Of a stretch of 21,053 nt of DNA, positions 1-7,441 are shown one piece after another (position 1 is the first letter of the stretch; every line of letters begins with the position of its first letter). Source of the DNA: Lichenicola sp964249735 (GTDB lineage Bacteria; Pseudomonadota; Alphaproteobacteria; Acetobacterales; Acetobacteraceae); contig CAXUDP010000062.1 of assembly GCA_964249735.1 (NCBI GenBank), positions 1 to 21,053 on the forward strand, in the 5' to 3' direction. The translations under genes and the position numbers were made by a program. The notes beneath the pieces were generated by a model, which was not told the DNA's origin, did not search any database, and was given only the letters and a program-made list of their open reading frames with translations.

Positions 1-1279
1 GTTCCGCGACGGGATCATGTTCGACGGCTCCTCGATCGCCGGCTGGAAGGCGATCAACGAGAGCGACATGATCCTGATGCCGGACCCCGACAGCGCGGTG
101 ATGGACCCGTTCTCGGCCAAGCCGCAGATGATCCTGTTCTGCGACATCGTCGAGCCGTCCACCGGCCAGCCCTACGCCCGCGACCCGCGCGGCACCGCCA
201 AGCTGGCCGAAGCGTACCTCAAGTCCACCGGGATCGGCGACACCGCCTTCTTCGGCCCGGAGGCAGAATTCTTCATCTTCGACAGCGTCAGGTTCGGCAC
301 CGGGCCCAACTTCGCCTCCTATCACCTCGAAAGCATCGAGGGGCCGGGCGCCTCGCTCAAGGACTACCCGGAAGGCAACATGGGCCACCGCCCGACGGTG
401 AAGGGCGGCTACTTCCCCGTGGCGCCGGTGGACAGCGAGCACGATCTGCGCGCCGAGATGCTGTCGACCATGGGCGAGATGGGCCTGCCGATCGAGAAGC
501 ACCACCACGAGGTGGCGCAGTCGCAGCACGAGCTCGGCACCAAGTTCACCACCCTGGTGAAGGCGGCCGACTTCCTGCAGATCTACAAGTACTGCGTGCA
601 CAACGTCGCCCACAGCTACGGCAAGACCGCGACCTTCATGCCCAAGCCGATCCACGGCGACAACGGGTCGGGCATGCACGTTCACCAGTCGATCTGGAAG
701 GACGGCCGCCCGACCATGGCCGGCAACGGCTATGCCGACCTGTCCGATACAGCGCTGTACTACATCGGCGGCATCATCCGGCACGCCAAGGCGCTGAACG
801 CCTTCACCAACCCGTCCACCAACTCCTACAAGCGGCTGATCCCGGGCTTCGAGGCGCCGGTGCTGCTGGCCTACTCGGCGCGCAACCGCTCCGCCTCGTG
901 TCGCATCCCGTATGCGACCAGCCCCAAGGCCAAGCGGGTCGAGGTCCGCTTCCCCGACCCGACCGCCAACCCTTATCTCGCCTTCGCCGCGATGCTGATG
1001 GCCGGGCTCGACGGCATACGCAACAAGATCCATCCCGGCGAGGCGATGGACAAGGACCTGTACGACTTGCCACCGGAGGAGCTGAAGGAGATCCCCACGG
1101 TGTGCGGCTCGCTCCGCGAAGCCCTGCAGGCGGTGGAGGCGGACCACGAGTTCCTGCTCGCCGGCAACGTGTTCACACGCGACCAGATCGAGGCCTACTG
1201 CGAGATCAAATGGCAGGAGGTGTACAGGTTCGAGCACACGCCGCACCCGGCCGAGTTCGAGATGTACTACTCCGTCTGA
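1..1279 (+). CDS. glnA: Glutamine synthetase type I (5' end cut off by window)
   Basis: ATP-dependent cytoplasmic ligase making glutamine from glutamate and ammonia. The open frame enters at base 2 and the first internal Met (base 17) begins the family block MFDGSSIAGWK, which sits near residue 49 in E. coli GlnA, so roughly 43 residues lie outside the window. Visible motifs are the ATP/metal-site stretch NGSGMHVHQS (bases about 664-693), the NRSASCRIPY segment, and DKDLYDLPPEE, whose Tyr (codon 1061-1063) aligns with the adenylylated Tyr397 of E. coli. The C-terminus EFEMYYSV is typical, and the implied full length of about 468 residues matches the family. This is a GSI-beta type enzyme, so control by GlnE adenylylation is expected from the family; glnB, often upstream, is not in the window. 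A strong hairpin follows directly after the stop. Confidence 0.97.
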   Translation, partial: FRDGIMFDGSSIAGWKAINESDMILMPDPDSAVMDPFSAKPQMILFCDIVEPSTGQPYARDPRGTAKLAEAYLKSTGIGDTAFFGPEAEFFIFDSVRFGTGPNFASYHLESIEGPGASLKDYPEGNMGHRPTVKGGYFPVAPVDSEHDLRAEMLSTMGEMGLPIEKHHHEVAQSQHELGTKFTTLVKAADFLQIYKYCVHNVAHSYGKTATFMPKPIHGDNGSGMHVHQSIWKDGRPTMAGNGYADLSDTALYYIGGIIRHAKALNAFTNPSTNSYKRLIPGFEAPVLLAYSARNRSASCRIPYATSPKAKRVEVRFPDPTANPYLAFAAMLMAGLDGIRNKIHPGEAMDKDLYDLPPEELKEIPTVCGSLREALQAVEADHEFLLAGNVFTRDQIEAYCEIKWQEVYRFEHTPHPAEFEMYYSV

Positions 1280-1288
1280 TCCGGCCGT

Positions 1289-1330
1289 GCGGATGGCGCC
1301 GGCGGCAGCGAGGCCGACGGCGCCATCCGC
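1289..1330 (+). terminator. 13-bp perfect inverted repeat after glnA
   Basis: Arms GCGGATGGCGCCG (1289-1301) and CGGCGCCATCCGC (1318-1330) are perfectly complementary with a 16-nt loop. It begins 10 nt after the glnA stop, so a terminator or 3'-end stabilising stem is the simplest reading. There is no T-tract, so intrinsic termination is uncertain. The right arm abuts the GTG start of the next gene. Confidence 0.55.
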
Positions 1331-1912
1331 GTGAGCGCACTCCCCCGCTGCCCGCCGCTCCTGCGCAGCACGCGGCTGACGCTCGAACCGCTGCAGGCGG
1401 ACCACCTCCCGGCGCTGTTCGCCGGCCTGTCCGATCCCGCCCTGTATCGCTGCCTTGCCGACCGGCCACCGGCCTCGCCGGACGAGCTGTCCGACCGCGT
1501 GGGCGGGTCCGGCCGTTCCCCGGACGGGGCGGATCTCTGGTGCAGCTGGATGATCCGGCAGAACCACGACGATGCCTATGCCGGCACCGTGCAGGCGACG
1601 GTGGAGCAGGCCGGGCAGGAATCGTCGACCGGGCTGATCGGGATCATGATCTTCCCGGACTTCTGGCGACGCGGCATCGCCACCGAGGCCCTGTCCTGCC
1701 TGCTCGACTGCCTGTTCGAGCGCTACGGCTGCGCCGTGGCCGCCGCCCTGGTCGACACGCGCAACACGGCCTCGCTGGCGCTGTTCGACCGGCTCGGCTT
1801 CGGGACCGTGCGCATCATCCTCGACGCCGACTTCTTCGACGGCCAGATCAGCCACGAGGTCGAGCTGGCCCTGCCGCGCGCCGCCTGGCGCACGCCGCGC
1901 GGGATCGGCTGA
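1331..1912 (+). CDS. GNAT-family N-acetyltransferase (RimJ/RimL-like)
   Basis: Predicted acetyl-CoA-dependent N-acetyltransferase of 193 residues; substrate unknown. It opens with LRSTRLTLEPL (residues 11-21), the usual first strand of RimJ/RimL-type enzymes. The acetyl-CoA loop is FWRRGIATEA (111-120), followed by DTRNTASLALFDRLGF (142-157), the family's motif B. Start: GTG at 1331 is the only plausible start before the conserved strand. Upstream in frame lies the glnA stop with no other start, and the base before the GTG is the end of the hairpin, so no Shine-Dalgarno sequence is free. Translation may be leaderless or reinitiated after glnA (inference). The region at residues 45-100 is less conserved-looking than the catalytic half, as is common in this family. 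Confidence 0.88.
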   Translation: MSALPRCPPLLRSTRLTLEPLQADHLPALFAGLSDPALYRCLADRPPASPDELSDRVGGSGRSPDGADLWCSWMIRQNHDDAYAGTVQATVEQAGQESSTGLIGIMIFPDFWRRGIATEALSCLLDCLFERYGCAVAAALVDTRNTASLALFDRLGFGTVRIILDADFFDGQISHEVELALPRAAWRTPRGIG

Positions 1913-1980
1913 CGCTCCGGCCGGTTCATCTCCCGTCAACCTTTGCAATGCAGGATGCGGCGATGGAACGGGGAGCCGCC

Positions 1981-2268
1981 ATGTCGGGAACTGCCGGCCT
2001 CGGCCAGTCAAGCGCGTCAATCGGCGCCGGACACGATCCGGCGGCGCGGAAGTCGGGCGCCCAGGCCGTGGCGGTCGCGAAGCAGGCCCTGGACCAGGCG
2101 CAGGGCCGCGTCGATGCGGACCGCCGGGCGCACAGCCCGGGCTGCGTCGCGGTGGATCAGAAGGACGTGGACAAGGCCTCGGCCGAGTTCGCCCAGGCCC
2201 AGGCGGCGGAAACGGCGGCAACGGGGCAGGCACCGGCCGCGGGCGGAAGGCTCTCGATCACGGTCTGA
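1981..2268 (+). CDS. Small Ala/Gln-rich hypothetical protein (95 aa)
   Basis: Not assigned to a named family. The start at ATG 1981 is chosen because GGGGAG (1970-1975) sits 5 nt upstream; in-frame ATGs at 1948 and 1963 lack such a site. The product is soluble and low in hydrophobic stretches, with a helix-forming centre (AVAVAKQALDQAQGRVDADR, then DVDKASAEFAQAQAAE) showing Ala/Gln/Asp spacing typical of short coiled-coil or helical-hairpin proteins. No signal peptide or membrane segment is visible. Small proteins of this look, with a central ADRRAH-like segment, occur in alphaproteobacteria (recollection, not searched). It converges on the CLC gene and their 3' ends overlap by 11 bp. A chance frame in GC-rich DNA cannot be excluded. 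Confidence 0.55.
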   Translation: MSGTAGLGQSSASIGAGHDPAARKSGAQAVAVAKQALDQAQGRVDADRRAHSPGCVAVDQKDVDKASAEFAQAQAAETAATGQAPAAGGRLSITV

Positions 2269-4413
2269 GCCGGTCCGGTCCTTGTCCCTCGCCCGACAGC
2301 TCGCGCCGGCTGCGGTCGAGCTCCTCGCTGTAGCGCCTGAGCGCGTACTGCTCGGTCAGCTCGCCCAGCACCTGGCGACGCTCCCCGTCGTCCACCACCA
2401 CCAGCGCGTCCGCCTCGCCGCTCTCGAACAGCGCCACCGCCTCGCGCACGCGCATCTGCGGCTGCAGCATCACGTCCCCGTAATGCAGCAGGTCGTGCAG
2501 CCGCGTGACCTCCTCCTCGCCGTGCAGCTCCGGGACCAGCACCAGCCCGGCATAGCGGCCGGACGGCTCGACCACGATGATCCGGTGCGCCGAACCCAGC
2601 GGGAAGTCGCGACGCACCGCGGCCAGCGAGGTGTCGATGCGTATGGTGCGCACCTCGCGACGCATCATCCGGCCCACGGTGAGGTTGCGCATCCAACCGA
2701 CGTCGACCGCGCTGCGTATGCTCTCGCCGCGCAGGTGGAAGCGCCAGGTGGCGAAGGAGTAGCCGAAGATGCGTCGCACCGTCAGCGACGACACCACCGA
2801 CGCCGCCAGCACCGCGCTGGTCAGCGGCAGGCTGCCGGTGGATTCCAGCGCCAGGAACACCATGGTCAGCGGCCCGCCGATGATCGCCACCGCCATGGCG
2901 CTCATGCCGATCAGCGCGCACACCACCGGCGACAGGGCGTTGGCAGACACCAGCGACAGCAGGTCGCCGAACAGGGTGCCGGTCAGCACGCCGAGGAACA
3001 GCGAGGCGAAGAACAGGCCGCCGCGGAAGCCCGACCCGATCGACACCGCCGACGCCACCGCCTTGAGCAGCAGCATCATCGCCACGGTCTGCAACCCGTA
3101 CTGCGAGTCGAGTCCGAGCCGCATCGCCATGTGCCCGGACGACATCACCGCCGGCGTGATCAGCGCCATCAGCCCGACGATCAGCCCGCCCACCGCGGGG
3201 CGCAGCCAGACCGGCAGGCGCGAGCGACGGAACACGGACTCCGCCAGCGTCACCCCGCGCATGATGACGATGCCGACCAGCGCCGAGATCACGCCCAGCG
3301 CCAGGATGGTCACGTAGTCGAGGCCACCGATCCCGGGCGGGATCACCACTGCCAGCGACGGGGCCGCCCCGCCCAGCAGGTGGGTGACCAGGATGGCGCA
3401 GATCGAGGCCAGCGTGACCGGCGCCAGGTTCACCAGCGCGTAGGTGCCCACCACCAGCTCGAAGGCATAGAAGGCGCCGGCGATCGGCGCGTCGAACGCG
3501 GCACCGATCGCGCCGGCCGCGCCGCAGCCGACCAGCACCCGCATGTCCTCCCGGCGCACCCGGAAGGCGCGCCCGACCTTGGACGCCAGCGCCGAGCCGA
3601 TCTGGGTATAGCCGGCCTCCAGCCCGATGGAGGCGCCGACGCCGTTCGACAGCACGGTCTGGATCACCACGATCAGGCTGTCGCGGAACGACATGCGGCC
3701 GCCGAACAGGGCGTTGGCCTCGATCGGATCGACCGGCCGCCCCGGACGCACCCGCACCGCCAGCAGCCCGAACAGCCCGAGCACCAGCCCGCCCAGCGTC
3801 GGCACCAGCACCGCGCGCCAGGGATCGAGATGCAGCAGCCCGGACATCCGGCCGCTGCCGGCGAGCGCGAACAGCTGCCGGTGCATCAGCAGGGTGACCG
3901 CGTTGATGGCCACCACCAGAAGCCCGGCCGCGACACCGATGCCGGACGCCAGCACCGCCAGCCAGATCTCGTCGCCGCGCACCAGGGCGCGCAGCGTGAG
4001 CGGCGCCTGCAGCACCCAGCCGCGCACCTGGTGCCCGCGCTGGGCGATCCCGTCGCGGAACGCCGGCCGCCTGCCCGTCTCGGCCACCGNNNNNNNNNNN
4101 NNNNNNNNNNNNNNNNNNNNNNNNNNNNNNNNNNNNNNNNNNNNNNNNNNNNNNNNNNNNNNNNNNNNNNNNNNNNNNNNNNNNNNNNNCCGCGCTGGGC
4201 GATCCCGTCGCGGAACGCCGGCCGCCTGCCCGTCTCGGCCACCGCATCACGCGGGCGCCTGTTCCCGGGAAGCACGTCCCCAGGCAGCATCTCGTCGGCC
4301 AGCATCTTGTCGGGCAGCGCCCCGTCGGCCACCGCTTCGGACACGCCTACGGCCGCCAGGTCCGGCCGCTCACGGCGCAGGCGCGCGGAAAGAAAAGGCA
4401 GCGAACCGGGCAA
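2258..4413 (-). CDS. CLC-family chloride channel/antiporter with C-terminal CBS domains (interrupted by assembly gap)
   Basis: Inner-membrane anion transporter. From a GTG at 4085-4087 down to 2258 there are 609 uninterrupted residues: about ten membrane helices (roughly 40-450), then a tandem CBS-type cytoplasmic region (about 466-590). Family landmarks in that numbering: SIGLEAGYTQIG (153-164) with the gating Glu157, GAAFDAPIAGAFYAFE (195-210), GSGFRGGLFFASLFLG (351-366) and GYSFATW (442-448), whose Tyr matches the chloride-binding Tyr445 of E. coli ClcA. The gap 4090-4189 is flanked by identical 55-bp sequences. Collapsing them keeps the frame open to a TTG at 4411-4413 with GAGG 8 nt upstream, giving about 666 residues. 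The true start is unsure. The signature GSGIP segment is replaced by PVDPIEANAL (118-127). Its 3' end overlaps a small convergent gene. Confidence 0.9.
4035..4089. repeat. Left copy of 55-bp duplicated contig end
   Basis: Identical base for base to 4190-4244 and ends exactly where the N run begins. It reads as the overlapping end of one contig rather than a biological repeat. Confidence 0.9.
4090..4189. other. Assembly gap of exactly 100 N
   Basis: One hundred consecutive N, a conventional placeholder for a gap of unknown size. Because both flanks carry the same 55 bp, the true genome probably has no missing sequence here, and the CLC coding frame closes cleanly when the two copies are merged. 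Confidence 0.95.
4190..4244. repeat. Right copy of 55-bp duplicated contig end
   Basis: Starts on the first base after the N run and is identical to 4035-4089. It encodes the same peptide (around AETGRRPAFRDGIAQR) in the same CLC frame. Confidence 0.9.
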
Positions 4414-4438
4414 AAGGACAGCCTCGCGGCGTCACCGC

Positions 4439-4756
4439 TCATCGTGACGCGATGCAGCGTGTTCTGAAGCCTGGCCGCGTCCGGCGCAACATCCATGGCA
4501 GCCCGGACCCGTCCGCAGGCGAGGCGGCAGGCTGCGCCGCGCGCAGCTGCATCGGCGGCGCCTCCGGAGCCGGCGGCACCGGGATCGGACCAGGCGGCTC
4601 GCCGATCGGCGGCACGTCCGGATCCTCGGGCGGCGGCGGGGGCGGCGGCTCCGGCTGGCCGCCGGACACCAGGGCGGCCAGCGCAGCGCGCCAGGAACCG
4701 CGTTCGCCGGAAAACCCGGACAGGTGAAGGCGTCTTGCGAACGTTGCGCGTTCCAT
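4439..4756 (-). CDS. Small proline-rich hypothetical protein (105 aa)
   Basis: No family recognised. Start ATG at 4754-4756 follows AGGGAG by about 10 nt. The first 35 residues (MERATFARRLHLSGFSGERG and on) look like a compact conserved head. A proline run follows (GGQPEPPPPPPPEDPDVPP, then PPGPIPVPPAPEAPP), and the tail is basic and arginine-rich. No signal peptide or membrane helix is seen. It lies 25 bp upstream of the TTG start proposed for the CLC gene on the same strand, so the two may be co-transcribed. It is divergent from the quinone oxidoreductase gene. Codon use (GC-rich third positions) suits a real gene, but low-complexity proline stretches also arise by chance in such DNA, so confidence is moderate. 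Confidence 0.5.
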   Translation of the reverse strand: MERATFARRLHLSGFSGERGSWRAALAALVSGGQPEPPPPPPPEDPDVPPIGEPPGPIPVPPAPEAPPMQLRAAQPAASPADGSGLPWMLRRTRPGFRTRCIASR

Positions 4757-4805
4757 GCCTGGGCCGCTCCCTTCAACACCGCATCCCGTCATGCGCGGCT
4801 GCGTA

Positions 4806-4846
4806 ATGATCGTCATGTCCGGTCCCGCTTGCAACGGAATCGTTCC
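4806..4846. promoter_or_regulatory. Two short palindromes in a divergent intergenic region
   Basis: ATGA-TCG-TCAT (4806-4816) and GGAA-TCG-TTCC (4836-4846) have the same TCG centre, and their centres are 30 bp apart. They lie between the divergent proline-rich gene and the quinone oxidoreductase gene, where operators or promoters would be expected. Short palindromes are common by chance, so this is only a candidate. Confidence 0.2.
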
Positions 4847-4909
4847 AGTCGCCCCGGTAACTTGTACCTGACCTTGCGCCCACCCTCACACACGGGAGAT
4901 GAACAGGCC

Positions 4910-5956
4910 GTGAAGCTTCCCTCATCGATGCGCCTCGTCGCTCACGATCCCGCCGGCGGCGATCCGGACACGCTGCGCGTCCGCGACGCCCCGCTGCCGC
5001 AGCCGCGTCCGGGCGAGCTGCTGATCCGCGTGTCGGCGGCCGGCATCAACCGGCCGGACGTGATGCAGCGCCGCGGACTGTATCCGCCGCCGCCGGACGC
5101 CAGTCCCGAGCTCGGGCTGGAGGTCGCGGGCACCGTGGTCGCCATCGCACCCGCCGCCCAGGCGGAACCGCACCCCGGCGCGGCCGCTCCGATCGCCCTG
5201 GGAGACCGGGTCTGCGCCCTGGTCAACGGCGGCGGCTACGCCGAGTACTGCACGGCGCCGATCGCCCAGTGCCTGCCCTGGCCGGCCGGGTACGACGCGG
5301 TGCGGGCGGCGGCGCTGCCGGAGAACTACTTCACCGTGTGGTCCAACCTGTTCCGCACCGGCCACCTGGCGGCGGGCGAGACGCTGCTGGTGCATGGCGG
5401 CACCAGCGGCATCGGCTCCACCGCGATCCAGCTCGCGCGCTCCTTCGGCGCCCGGGTATTCGCCACCGTCGGCTCGCCGGAAAAGGCCGCCATCGCCCTC
5501 ACGCTCGGCGCCGAGGCCGCGATCGACTACCGGACCGAGGATTTCGCCGAGCGGGTGCTGGCGCTGACCGGCGGGCGCGGCGTCGACATCGTGCTCGACA
5601 TCATGGGCGCCTCCTATCTCGAGCCGAACCTGCGCTGCCTGGCCGATCTGGGCCGGCTGGTGCTGGTGGCGGTGCAGGGCGGCGCCGTCGCGGACCGCCT
5701 GGACCTGCGCCGCATCATGACCGGCCGGCTGACCCTCACCGGTACCACGATGCGGCCCCGCTCCGCCGCCTTCAAGGGCGAGATCGCGGAAGCGCTGCTG
5801 CAGAACGTGTGGCCGCTGCTGGAAGGCGGCACGGTGCGGCCGCTGATCCATGCCGTGCTGCCGTTCGAGCAGGCGGCGGACGCGCATCGGCTGATGGAAG
5901 GCGGCAGCCACGCCGGCAAGATCGTGCTCACCCTGGACGGGGACGATGCCGCTTGA
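4910..5956 (+). CDS. NAD(P)H quinone oxidoreductase, PIG3 type (zinc-free MDR superfamily)
   Basis: Predicted cytoplasmic NADPH-dependent reductase of quinones or related electrophiles, 348 residues. The N-terminal GroES-like domain carries GINRPDVMQRRGLYPPPP (45-62) and the GLEVAGTV turn, characteristic of the PIG3 quinone oxidoreductase subfamily. The Rossmann domain has LVHGGTSGIGSTAIQLA (160-176), the dinucleotide-binding loop. Cysteine and histidine ligands of the zinc alcohol dehydrogenases are absent. Start: GTG 4910 has GGGAG 11 nt upstream; an in-frame ATG at 4928 is the alternative and removes only six residues. The stop overlaps the TTG start of the next gene (TTGA), indicating an operon with translational coupling. 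The real substrate cannot be read from sequence. Confidence 0.92.
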   Translation: MKLPSSMRLVAHDPAGGDPDTLRVRDAPLPQPRPGELLIRVSAAGINRPDVMQRRGLYPPPPDASPELGLEVAGTVVAIAPAAQAEPHPGAAAPIALGDRVCALVNGGGYAEYCTAPIAQCLPWPAGYDAVRAAALPENYFTVWSNLFRTGHLAAGETLLVHGGTSGIGSTAIQLARSFGARVFATVGSPEKAAIALTLGAEAAIDYRTEDFAERVLALTGGRGVDIVLDIMGASYLEPNLRCLADLGRLVLVAVQGGAVADRLDLRRIMTGRLTLTGTTMRPRSAAFKGEIAEALLQNVWPLLEGGTVRPLIHAVLPFEQAADAHRLMEGGSHAGKIVLTLDGDDAA

Positions 5957-6750
5957 AGCTCCACGTGGTTTCCCGTGGGCCGGACACGGACAGCCCGGCC
6001 GCGCGCAACGCCCCGCCGATCGTGCTGATCCACGGCCTGTTCGGCCGGGCCCGCAACCTCGGCTACTTCCAGCGCCGCCTGGCCGCCACGCGACGCACGC
6101 TGGCGATCGACCTGCGCAACCACGGCGACAGCCCGCACGGCCAGATGGACTACACCAGCATGTCGTTCGACCTGCTGGAAACCCTGGCCGAGCACGACGC
6201 GCTGCCCGCCACCCTGGTCGGCCATTCCATGGGCGGCAAGGCGGCGATGACGCTGGCGCTGACCCGCCCCGAGGCCGTGGCCGGCCTGCTGGTCGCCGAC
6301 ATCCCGCCCGCCACCACCGGGCATGGCAGCTTCGCCGTCGGCGAGCGGATGCTGAAGGTGTCGTTCCCGCCCTACCTCAACCGCGCCGGCGCCGACGCGC
6401 TGCTGGCCGGGATCGAGCCCAGCGCCGACATACGCAACCTAATGCTGCAGAACCTGCGGCTGGGGGCCGACCCCGGCTGGGTGATCGGCCTGGCCGAGAT
6501 CGTCGGCTCCATGACCAACATCGAGGGCTGGCCCTACATCCCCGAGGGCCACCGCTACGACGGCCCGACCCTGTTCCTGGCCGGCGAGAACTCCCCCTAC
6601 ATCCGCCCGACCGACTACCCCACCATGCGGCGCCTGTTCCCGCGCTACACCCTGGAGGTGATCGAGCGCGCCGGGCACTGGCTGCACGTCGAGAACCCGG
6701 CCCGCTTCCTCCAGCTGGTGCAAGCGTTCACCGGCGCCGGCGACGGGTGA
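5953..6750 (+). CDS. Alpha/beta-fold hydrolase (YbfF-like esterase)
   Basis: Predicted cytoplasmic serine hydrolase of 265 residues. Seen: HGLFG (27-31), the oxyanion-hole region; DLRNHGDSPH (53-62), a strongly conserved block of this subfamily; the nucleophile elbow GHSMGGKAAM with Ser92; and a C-terminal AGHWLHVENP with the likely catalytic His242. The acidic triad member is not certain by eye. Start: TTG 5953 overlaps the preceding stop as TTGA; a second in-frame choice is GTG 5965. The coupling to the quinone oxidoreductase suggests stoichiometric production, although a shared pathway is only an inference. Related proteins are acyl esterases of broad or unknown substrate. Confidence 0.92.
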   Translation: MKLHVVSRGPDTDSPAARNAPPIVLIHGLFGRARNLGYFQRRLAATRRTLAIDLRNHGDSPHGQMDYTSMSFDLLETLAEHDALPATLVGHSMGGKAAMTLALTRPEAVAGLLVADIPPATTGHGSFAVGERMLKVSFPPYLNRAGADALLAGIEPSADIRNLMLQNLRLGADPGWVIGLAEIVGSMTNIEGWPYIPEGHRYDGPTLFLAGENSPYIRPTDYPTMRRLFPRYTLEVIERAGHWLHVENPARFLQLVQAFTGAGDG

Positions 6751-6826
6751 CGGAACGCGTCCGCCGGGACGCTGGACGATCCGCCGAAAGGACGCCAGGC
6801 TCGCGGCCCCTGCCGGGACGCATGCC

Positions 6827-7441
6827 ATGAACCACCTGCTCCAGCTGCTGGCGATCGCGGGCGTGCTGTTCCTCGGCGTGCTCAGCCCCGGCCCGAACTT
6901 CGCGATCGTCACCTCGACGGCGATGACCGCGTCCCGCCGGGCCGGGATCCTCACCGGCCTTGGGCTCGCGGCCGCTTCCTGCACCTGGGCGCTGCTCGCC
7001 GTCGCCGGGATCGGGCTCGTCCTGGCGCGGTTCCCGGAGATCGTCCTGGCCGTGCGGGTGGCCGGAGCGGCCTATCTGGTCTGGATCGGCATCAGGATGC
7101 TCCTCGGCGCGGCCAGGCCGATGCCGGAAGCGGGCCGGACCGCCACGTCGGTCGCGGCCGCCGTCCGCAAGGCGTACCTGGTCAGCATGACCAACCCCAA
7201 GGCGATCGCGTTCTACGGCAGCATCTTCAGCATCATGGTGCCGGCCGCTGCCCCTTGGTGGTTCGACGTGGCGATCGTGGCCATTGCGGCCCTGGTGTCC
7301 GCCGCCTGGTACTGCAGCCTGGCGCTCCTGTTCTCGCAGGCCGCGACCCGGCGCCTGTTCGCCAGGGGCAAGACGGCGATCGAGACCGTGATGGGGCTGG
7401 TCCTGATCGGGATCGGCGGACGGCTGTTTCTCGGCCGCTAG
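6827..7441 (+). CDS. LysE/RhtB-family amino-acid exporter
   Basis: Inner-membrane exporter of 204 residues with about six hydrophobic helices, the normal size for the LysE/RhtB family, which exports amino acids or derivatives by proton antiport. Family marks are the N-terminal LSPGPNFAIVTSTAM (about 18-33), GAAYLVWIGIRMLLGA in the third helix, and SMTNPKAIAFYGSIF opening the central hydrophobic half. ATG 6827 places the first helix at the very N-terminus, as expected. It follows the hydrolase by 76 bp on the same strand and may be in the same transcript. Its TAG stop shares a CTAG with the TAG stop of the convergent DNA glycosylase gene. The substrate is unknown. Confidence 0.92.
   Translation: MNHLLQLLAIAGVLFLGVLSPGPNFAIVTSTAMTASRRAGILTGLGLAAASCTWALLAVAGIGLVLARFPEIVLAVRVAGAAYLVWIGIRMLLGAARPMPEAGRTATSVAAAVRKAYLVSMTNPKAIAFYGSIFSIMVPAAAPWWFDVAIVAIAALVSAAWYCSLALLFSQAATRRLFARGKTAIETVMGLVLIGIGGRLFLGR

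Noticed and set aside
4090..4189. N run considered as a hidden insertion between two partial CLC genes
   Set aside because: The identical 55-bp flanks and the frame-preserving merge point to an artefact with no missing sequence.
1943..4447. Very long plus-strand frame rich in His, Gln, Arg and Asp opposite the CLC gene
   Set aside because: Composition is the typical antisense shadow of a GC-rich membrane-protein gene, it spans the N gap, and it has no recognisable domain.
4922..5911. 329-codon minus-strand frame opposite the quinone oxidoreductase gene
   Set aside because: His/Gln/Arg/Gly-rich shadow frame with no motif; the plus strand has a clear enzyme.
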